From the NCBI RefSeq assembly GCF_025685425.1, contig NZ_JAGTAS010000051.1, forward strand, positions 1-64,000: a stretch of 64,000 nt of DNA. The letters run 5' to 3'. This DNA comes from Terriglobus albidus. Its GTDB lineage: Bacteria > Acidobacteriota > Terriglobia > Terriglobales > Acidobacteriaceae. Position 1 is the stretch's first letter, and each line of letters begins with the position of its first letter. The position numbers and the translations under genes are program-made. Below the pieces are notes generated by a model. That model searched no databases. It was not told the DNA's origin and worked only from the letters and a program-made list of their open reading frames with translations. Below are positions 58,386-64,000 of the stretch, piece after piece.

Positions 58386-59347
58386 AGTTCTTCGTTAGCG
58401 GAGGTGCGGGGTTTCTTGGCAGTGCAGTCACACGATCCCTCCTCCAGTCCGGCCATACCGTCCTTGTCTATGACGACTTGAGCTGCGGATGCCAGCCGCC
58501 TTCACCGCATACCGGCTTGACCTTTGTGCGGGGAGACATCGTCAATACGGAACTGCTCGAACGAACGCTCCACGAGTTCCAGCCGGAAGGCGTCATCCAT
58601 CTGGCGGCATTGCACTTCATTCCAGCCTGTAACGCCCGCCCACAGCACACATTACGGATCAATGTTGAGGGCACCCAGGCGGTGATGCTTGCATGCCTCC
58701 GCACCATCAGCGTACGTGGAGTCGTCTTCGCATCATCGGGAGCCGTTTATGGACCCGATGATCGCTGGCACGTGGAAGATGAGCCATTTGAACCCACCGA
58801 TGTCTATGGCCTCAGCAAAGTTCTGGGGGAACAGGTAGTGCGGCACTACACCGCGGAAGGAAATTTCGGCGCGGCATCTCTTCGCTTCGCCAACCTTTAT
58901 GGCCCCGGTGAAACCAACCCCCACGTCATCCCCGAAATTGTGCGGCAGGTACGCCCGGGCAGCACTCTCGAGCTCGGCCGGATCGATACCTATCGGGACT
59001 TTCTCTATATCGAGGATGCGGCGCGCTGCGTCCTGGCGGCCTTGAATCTGGTCATACGCGAACAGACGTACCAGGTCTTCAACGCCGCTTCAGGTATTGA
59101 GTATTCTATCCGGGAGATTCTGCAAGAGATTGAAGAGATCGTGGGCTACCCTCTGCCGGTGCAGACGGCTCCAGCACGTGTGCGCCGTGTTGAACGCAAT
59201 CATCTCCGCCTTGACCGCACTCGTCTGACTGAGACCCTTCAGATCGGCGCCGGCGTTCCGCTGCAGGAAGGTTTGCGGCAGACCCTGCAGGCCGCGGGAG
59301 TTCCAGTTGACGCCGTCGCTCTCGCCACCAGTGAAGAGGCAGGATGA
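58382..59347 (+). CDS. NAD-dependent nucleotide-sugar epimerase/dehydratase
   Basis: 321 residues, extended SDR. The start is GTG 58382 (VKFFVSGGAGFLGS), which overlaps the previous stop (GTGA); the frame further upstream is inside the methyltransferase gene. The nucleotide-binding motif is GGAGFLG, the catalytic motif is YGLSKV with SSGAVYG before it, and HLAAL and LRFANLYGPGE fit GalE-like enzymes. The usual Tyr-xxx-Lys pair is present. It could interconvert UDP-Glc/Gal or GlcNAc/GalNAc forms; substrate not determined. Fifth gene after the flippase in the overlapping operon. Confidence 0.85.
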   Translation: MKFFVSGGAGFLGSAVTRSLLQSGHTVLVYDDLSCGCQPPSPHTGLTFVRGDIVNTELLERTLHEFQPEGVIHLAALHFIPACNARPQHTLRINVEGTQAVMLACLRTISVRGVVFASSGAVYGPDDRWHVEDEPFEPTDVYGLSKVLGEQVVRHYTAEGNFGAASLRFANLYGPGETNPHVIPEIVRQVRPGSTLELGRIDTYRDFLYIEDAARCVLAALNLVIREQTYQVFNAASGIEYSIREILQEIEEIVGYPLPVQTAPARVRRVERNHLRLDRTRLTETLQIGAGVPLQEGLRQTLQAAGVPVDAVALATSEEAG

Positions 59348-60423
59348 AGTTGTTACGCATTGCGATGGTCGCACAGGCAGTCTATCCGGTGCGAGGTGGT
59401 GTCGAGATGCATGTGCACAATCTTGTGACACTGCTGCAGCAACAGGGACATGAGATTACCGTCCTAACCAGCCGCCCCGTTCCCCAGGATCCCGCACACA
59501 TCTACAAAATGCGGGACAGACTCGGTATACCTGCGATGATCAGGGCCATTCTGCAAGGCAACTTTGATGTCGTACATGCGCACGGAGTACGAGACCCCTT
59601 CTCGGCAGCGGCGATCATGACCGCACACCGCAATGGGATTCGTACCTGCGTAACGCCACACTGCTTTTATGAGGCGACGAATCTTTTTGGGCACATCAAA
59701 CGGTTCCTCTACGATGGCACTCTTGGGCGCATGGCGCTCGCGGGGTCAGACTCCGTAATCTGCCTCACGGAGATCGGAAAAAAGGATGCCCTGCGGCAAC
59801 CGGGCATCCGCCCCGACGGCATTCACATTATTCCGAACGCTATCCGCTTGCCTCCTCCAGTATCCGCGGAGGCCATCAGGGAATTCCGCGAGCAGTGGGG
59901 CGACTTCCTGCTGTGCGTCGGAAGACTCGATCGCGTAAAGCGCGGTGACTTCCTTATTGCCGCATTGAAGCGGCTGCCTGCATCGCTCAAGCTGGTCTTC
60001 ATCGGGCCGGATGCGGGAGCCTATGCCGCCTGGCAGGAGCAGGTAAAAACCGCAAACCTCACGGATCGGGTCGTCTTTCTTTTGAACACACCTGATGAGA
60101 CGCTATGGACGGCCTATGCGGCCGCACGCGCGGTCGTCATGGCATCGGCTCAGGAAGGCCTGCCCACCGTGCTTCTGGAGGCAATGGCGAGCGGGACACC
60201 CGTGATTGCTTCCAATAGCGGCGGTATTCCGGAGCTAATCACTCATGGCCAGAATGGTCTACTGTTCGCATACGATGATGAACAAGCCTACGCGGAGTGC
60301 GTTCTGCGTATTCTTCAAAGCGACCCGGAATCACTGATACAACAGGCGCGCCGGCTGGTGGAAGCGCAATATACGTGGAAGACCAATGCCCGCCGCGTCG
60401 TCGAGGTATACGGCAGGGGATGA
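59344..60423 (+). CDS. Family 4 glycosyltransferase
   Basis: 359 residues, GT-B fold. The N-terminal domain starts RIAMVAQAVYPVRGGVEMHVHNLV, the typical GT4 acceptor loop, and FDVVHAHGVRDPFSAAA follows. The C-terminal donor domain has LLCVGRLDRVKRGDFLIAAL and the E-x7-E motif region ASAQEGLPTVLLEAMASGTPV. It would add one sugar in retaining fashion to the lipid-linked repeat unit. It overlaps the epimerase by four bases and the next gene by four. Confidence 0.88.
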   Translation: MKLLRIAMVAQAVYPVRGGVEMHVHNLVTLLQQQGHEITVLTSRPVPQDPAHIYKMRDRLGIPAMIRAILQGNFDVVHAHGVRDPFSAAAIMTAHRNGIRTCVTPHCFYEATNLFGHIKRFLYDGTLGRMALAGSDSVICLTEIGKKDALRQPGIRPDGIHIIPNAIRLPPPVSAEAIREFREQWGDFLLCVGRLDRVKRGDFLIAALKRLPASLKLVFIGPDAGAYAAWQEQVKTANLTDRVVFLLNTPDETLWTAYAAARAVVMASAQEGLPTVLLEAMASGTPVIASNSGGIPELITHGQNGLLFAYDDEQAYAECVLRILQSDPESLIQQARRLVEAQYTWKTNARRVVEVYGRG

Positions 60424-61790
60424 CCAACGCACCGTCAACAGCGATAGAAGGCGACGAGCTATGGGCCGCAATCTACACCACTCTTAGCCGTTTCGAAGGC
60501 GATCTGGCCTTCGCGATTCGTACTGAACTCTTCTTTCACCTCGCTCTTGCAGCGGCATGGCCCATGCGCTTTCGCGCCAAAAATCTTGCCTGGCCGATCC
60601 AGGTACTGCGCCGGATGACAAAAAAAGGTACTGGCCTCGATACATTGCATGCTGCTCGATTGCTCGCGGTTTGCGACTATGCCGCTGAACCTGGATTCGG
60701 CAGCATTCGGCCAGTCGTGCAAGCTTATGGCGCAGATGCAGCCATCATCATGAATGCACCCGTGTGGGATGTTCGGTCGGCAGAGGCTCTGTCCTATGGA
60801 GCCCCCTGTGCCTCCATTGACAGAGGACTATCCGCCCTCGAATCCCGCGGAGCTCTCGCCTTTGCCCGGAAATGGACGCCGCAGATCGAACAGGCGGCGA
60901 ACGGCAGCCTTCGAGAGCTGTTGCGCAACGCAAGGTTCGTCGTCTTTACCTTGCTCGCGCGAGCTTTTGCTTATCGCGAGCGCCTGGTCAGGGCAATACG
61001 CCGATGTGAGCCGTCCGTTGTGCTCACGCATAATGACTTCACTACGCTCAGCTACCTGGCGGGGGCGGTCGCTCGCGATGCCGGCATAACCGACATCACC
61101 TTGCAGCACGGCCTTATAGCGCCGGAGTACCTGCCGGTCTCCGCCAGCCACTATGTCACATGGGGGAAGTTCCACTCCGAAGCTCTTGGCCGGGGAAGCC
61201 CTGGGAGCACAACTCTCTTTCACGCCATCGGAGCTCCTCGCCTGGATCACCTATCGGCCGCACGGCGCTCCTGCAATGCCGTCGCTGCAGATGCGCCTGT
61301 ACGCCTTCTCTTTCTCTCTCAGATGCACTCGCCGGCAATGCGCGAGAACGAGCGGGAAACGCTCTTCCAGCTCCTTCTGGCAGCCGCGCAGCTGCCAGGA
61401 GTCGAGCTCTCCATCAGGCCACATCCTCAGGAACGGACGGAACATCGGAAACGCTATCAAGCCTTGCGGCTTCGCCTTCGGCCCGAAGGAGAGACACTGC
61501 GCGATGCGGTCGAGCAAAGCCACGCCGTACTCTCCTCCGCGTCCACAGCCATGCTCGAAGCCGCGCTTCTGGGCGTTCCGGTGCTGTCGCTGCCTTCCCC
61601 CCCGGCTACACCGGTCTTTCCCAGGACCGCATGCAATCTCACGGAGCTCGGCACAGCCGTGGCGGCGCTTCACTCCCGAGAGGAACTCGCCAGATGGATC
61701 AGCGAACAGGATGCGGCCATGCAGCGTTTTCTTGTTAACCCAGGTGAGGCAACGGGAACTCTGCTGAATTTTTTGCGCAGCCTGCCATGA
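60420..61790 (+). CDS. GT-B-like surface carbohydrate transferase of unknown specificity
   Basis: 456 residues from ATG 60420, overlapping the GT4 stop. The C-terminal half resembles CDP-glycerol glycerophosphotransferase and polysialyltransferase-like GT-B proteins: ITLQHGLIAPEYLPVSASHYVTWG, ELSIRPHPQERTEHRKRY (the RPHP motif), then HAVLSSASTAMLEAALLGVPVLSLP, where SS-T-ME is the donor phosphate-binding loop. The N-terminal half is less conserved and helical. It may add a sugar or a glycerol-phosphate-like group. Specificity cannot be predicted. Confidence 0.7.
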   Translation: MTNAPSTAIEGDELWAAIYTTLSRFEGDLAFAIRTELFFHLALAAAWPMRFRAKNLAWPIQVLRRMTKKGTGLDTLHAARLLAVCDYAAEPGFGSIRPVVQAYGADAAIIMNAPVWDVRSAEALSYGAPCASIDRGLSALESRGALAFARKWTPQIEQAANGSLRELLRNARFVVFTLLARAFAYRERLVRAIRRCEPSVVLTHNDFTTLSYLAGAVARDAGITDITLQHGLIAPEYLPVSASHYVTWGKFHSEALGRGSPGSTTLFHAIGAPRLDHLSAARRSCNAVAADAPVRLLFLSQMHSPAMRENERETLFQLLLAAAQLPGVELSIRPHPQERTEHRKRYQALRLRLRPEGETLRDAVEQSHAVLSSASTAMLEAALLGVPVLSLPSPPATPVFPRTACNLTELGTAVAALHSREELARWISEQDAAMQRFLVNPGEATGTLLNFLRSLP

Positions 61791-63055
61791 TAGGTTCTTT
61801 CATCATCAAGAAGAAATCGCTTAGGATATTACCGACATTGACGACCCCCATTGCATCGCCGTTATACGGGAAAACAGTCTCCTCTTCGCTTGGCAAAGTC
61901 CTGATGATTGTCGGGACGCGTCCGGAAGCCATTAAAATGGCTCCGGTTGCCCGTGCTCTCGCGGAAATTCCCGGTCTGCAGCCTCTTCTATGCGTAACCG
62001 GACAGCAACGGCAGATGCTGGATCAGGTGCTGGACATGTTCCAGTGGACCCCGGACTTTGATCTCGACCTGATGCATACGCATCAGAGTCTGACCGACGT
62101 GACGACCAGAGTCATGCAGGGCGTAAGCAAGGTTCTCTCTGAGACGCAGCCGGCGGCTGTCGTAGTCCAGGGAGATACGGCAACCACCCTGGCCGCGGCT
62201 CTAGCGGCATTTAATGCGCGGATTCCTGTCGCTCATGTCGAAGCCGGCCTTCGCAGCGGTGATGTTCAGAATCCGTTCCCTGAAGAGGCTTATCGGCGCA
62301 TGGTGACAGAGCTTGCGACATGGCACTTTCCGCCGACAGAACAGGCGCATCAGCACCTCCTCAGAAGTGGTATCCCTCCCAATCGTGTATTTTTGACCGG
62401 CAACACCGTGGTGGACGCCATGCACCATATGTTGCGTTCACCTGCGTGCTGTACCCCGCCACAGATTGCCAACGTGGACTGGGATCGTCACATTGTCGTG
62501 ATGGCCACAGCACATCGCCGCGAGAACTGGACGCGCATGGAAGAGATCTGCGATGGCCTGCGTCGTGTCGCCGTCCTGGATCCTTCTATTCGAATCATCT
62601 TTCCGGTCCATCCCAATCGGGTGATACGCGATGTTGTCTATCGCGAGCTGCAAGATATCCCCGGCATTGCCCTTCTCGAGCCACAAACCTACCCTGAATT
62701 CCTTGCCTGCCTCTCCCGGACTCGGCTCGTTCTGACCGACTCGGGCGGAGTTCAGGAAGAAGCCACTTCACTCGGGAAGCCGCTCGTCATTCTCCGTGAA
62801 GCAACAGAGCGTCCCGAAGTTCTCTCCTGCGGCCTGGGCGTACTCGCGGGCACAGACCCGTCTGCGATCGCTGCGGCGGCTGAAGCCTGGCTCAAACGGC
62901 AACCGCCTCGCACCCATGGCAACGTCTTCGGCGATGGTTACGCGGCAAAGCGCATCGCACAGGTAATTGCGGAGGCACTTCTTCCCAATCAGAGCAGATT
63001 GGAGGAACGCAGCTCGCTTTCAGACATCACTGAAGCGCAAACCGTAAAAGCCTGA
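61787..63055 (+). CDS. wecB: UDP-N-acetylglucosamine 2-epimerase (non-hydrolysing)
   Basis: 422 residues. After ~35 extra N-terminal residues the conserved core begins: VLMIVGTRPEAIKMAPV, CVTGQQRQMLDQVLDMF, VVQGDTATTLAAALAAF, HVEAGLRSGD, ATAHRRENW, FPVHPNRVIRD and LTDSGGVQEEATSLGKP. It converts UDP-GlcNAc to UDP-ManNAc in the cytoplasm. The ATG overlaps the previous stop (61787-61790), though ATG 61904 (MIVGTRPEA) would match the usual length better. It probably supplies the ManNAc donor for the TagA/WecG-like enzyme. Its 3' end overlaps the convergent methyltransferase gene by 29 bases. Confidence 0.93.
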   Translation: MIGSFIIKKKSLRILPTLTTPIASPLYGKTVSSSLGKVLMIVGTRPEAIKMAPVARALAEIPGLQPLLCVTGQQRQMLDQVLDMFQWTPDFDLDLMHTHQSLTDVTTRVMQGVSKVLSETQPAAVVVQGDTATTLAAALAAFNARIPVAHVEAGLRSGDVQNPFPEEAYRRMVTELATWHFPPTEQAHQHLLRSGIPPNRVFLTGNTVVDAMHHMLRSPACCTPPQIANVDWDRHIVVMATAHRRENWTRMEEICDGLRRVAVLDPSIRIIFPVHPNRVIRDVVYRELQDIPGIALLEPQTYPEFLACLSRTRLVLTDSGGVQEEATSLGKPLVILREATERPEVLSCGLGVLAGTDPSAIAAAAEAWLKRQPPRTHGNVFGDGYAAKRIAQVIAEALLPNQSRLEERSSLSDITEAQTVKA

Positions 63056-63968
63056 TGAAGGCACGCGGGTAGCCATTGCGCAGCGACGCGGGCTGTAATT
63101 GGCCTCGCATATATCGCAGATCTGCGTGCAGATCGACCGGAATCCGCACGCCGTCGTCGGTCGCGGGCCTCGCAAAAACACGCAGGTTTCCGTGGTAAAT
63201 CCCGTCCGGTTCCTTCTGGATATGCTCCACTCGAAGCCCGCTGCTACGAAGCAGATTCGTAAGCGTCGCCTCGGTAAAGTACGAGCGATGTCCGACATGA
63301 AATTGCAGGAGGTTCAACTCCTTCCAGTCCGCCCGCAGATCCGGAACCTCGAGCACCAATAACCCCTCGGGTGCGATACACCGCGCGATATTCCGGAGAA
63401 GTTCTCCTGGCTGTGAAAGATGTTCCAGAACATGGAAAAGGACAATCACCCGGGGCGCAAACGGCACACGCGTTTCTGCAGTAAATGGCTCCGGGGAGAG
63501 AACTTCTTCGCTGAACTGATATTCGCGTCGCGCATACTCGCGCTGCACATTTCCCGGTTCCAGGCCATAGATGAGGCGAACTCCTTCCTTGCGCGCAAGC
63601 GCGAGAAAGTCACCGAAGCCCGCTCCGATCTCCAAAAGAGATTCCGGTGTGCCGCCATATTGTTTGATAAGGCTCCAGCGTCTTTCCGCGAACTCGCGAT
63701 ATTGCCGATGCCCCTGACTGTCTGGGGGCCACCCCATCAAGGTGCTATAGATCGATCGGTAGAACTCAGCCTCCGGCTCTCCCTGCAGGCCAGATGCTGC
63801 GTATATCAAACCGCATTGTTTGCAACCGCTCACGTCAATTGGAAGCAGATAACGGTCGCGACGCAATAGTAATTCGGGACTCTTGCTGCCGCACGAAGGG
63901 CAGGCAAGTTCCGCCATTGCGCGAGCCGTCTTCCGAAGTTTCGACAAAAAGTTGGTAAAGGAGGACAT
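63027..63968 (-). CDS. SAM-dependent methyltransferase with N-terminal zinc-binding motif
   Basis: 313 residues. CPSCGSKSPE and CKQCGLIYA form the zinc site, followed by the class I domain with LLEIGAGFGDFL, LFHVLEHLSQPGELLRN and GLLVLEVPDLRADW. It aligns along its length with the protein at 57390-58385 and is probably a sugar methyltransferase of the same polysaccharide system. It runs against the main operon and overlaps wecB by 29 bases at the 3' ends. Its start is 32 bases from the right edge of the window, so promoter and upstream neighbours are not visible. Confidence 0.82.
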   Translation of the reverse strand: MSSFTNFLSKLRKTARAMAELACPSCGSKSPELLLRRDRYLLPIDVSGCKQCGLIYAASGLQGEPEAEFYRSIYSTLMGWPPDSQGHRQYREFAERRWSLIKQYGGTPESLLEIGAGFGDFLALARKEGVRLIYGLEPGNVQREYARREYQFSEEVLSPEPFTAETRVPFAPRVIVLFHVLEHLSQPGELLRNIARCIAPEGLLVLEVPDLRADWKELNLLQFHVGHRSYFTEATLTNLLRSSGLRVEHIQKEPDGIYHGNLRVFARPATDDGVRIPVDLHADLRYMRGQLQPASLRNGYPRAFIRLLRFALQ

Positions 63969-64000
63969 AGCCGCAAGAACTTGGGTTTCCAGAATAGTGC

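Overview
The window looks like chromosomal DNA of an acidobacterium of the Terriglobus/Granulicella/Edaphobacter kind (class Terriglobia). Supporting marks are an Oar-like TonB-dependent receptor with an N-terminal carboxypeptidase-regulatory domain, a secreted VWFA protein of the type common in Acidobacteria, choice-of-anchor-D (ASPM/SPD-2/Hydin) surface proteins, many secreted carbohydrate-active enzymes, moderately high GC, and intergenic regions packed with short palindromic repeats. The genus is inferred from family content, not from a marker gene. I recognise no rRNA, tRNA, CRISPR, prophage or transposase gene.

Layout. 0.3-8.9 kb: four minus-strand genes that read like a carbohydrate-uptake locus (membrane-anchored regulator, TonB receptor, secreted toroid protein, sugar permease). 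9-15 kb: an acyltransferase-like membrane protein, a HEAT-like protein with a DinB protein, and a TetR regulator overlapping a GH2 glycosidase, with a perfect operator-like palindrome in front. 15.5-28.3 kb: two large surface proteins with the same unusual C-terminal tail, an MHYT hybrid histidine kinase overlapping a REC-GGDEF diguanylate cyclase, a sialidase-like protein and a sugar isomerase-like protein. 28.8-33.5 kb: a degenerate Lgt-like membrane protein overlapping an RluD-type pseudouridine synthase, a VWFA protein, and a CLC-F fluoride antiporter behind a fluoride riboswitch. 33.8-47.7 kb: a formate-dehydrogenase-like molybdoenzyme, DUF72, an amine oxidase, a PL10 pectate lyase, CCA-adding enzyme, TsaD, CysS, an EamA permease, YraN, a second DinB protein and a small membrane protein. 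47.9-64 kb: an exopolysaccharide cluster whose core is a run of nine plus-strand genes, almost all overlapping by 1-4 bases (flippase, nucleotidyltransferase-like, Wzz, WecG/TagA transferase, methyltransferase, epimerase, GT4, GT-B-like, WecB). It has a divergent SLBB export gene, a separate Wzy/WaaL-like gene and a second methyltransferase facing the end of the operon.

The most unusual layer is between the genes. Two families of short, transposase-less elements (about 90-130 bp) with inverted ends and TA at their borders sit at gene ends. In four genes the terminal TAG of the element is itself the stop codon. In three of these, removing the element with one TA copy restores a TAA or TAG stop at the same codon. 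A third palindromic module with GGTGGGAGC/GCTCCCACC-type ends occurs four times, each time between two convergent genes. The fluoride riboswitch has a readable translational switch: its conserved 3' strand is complementary to the Shine-Dalgarno sequence of the antiporter gene.
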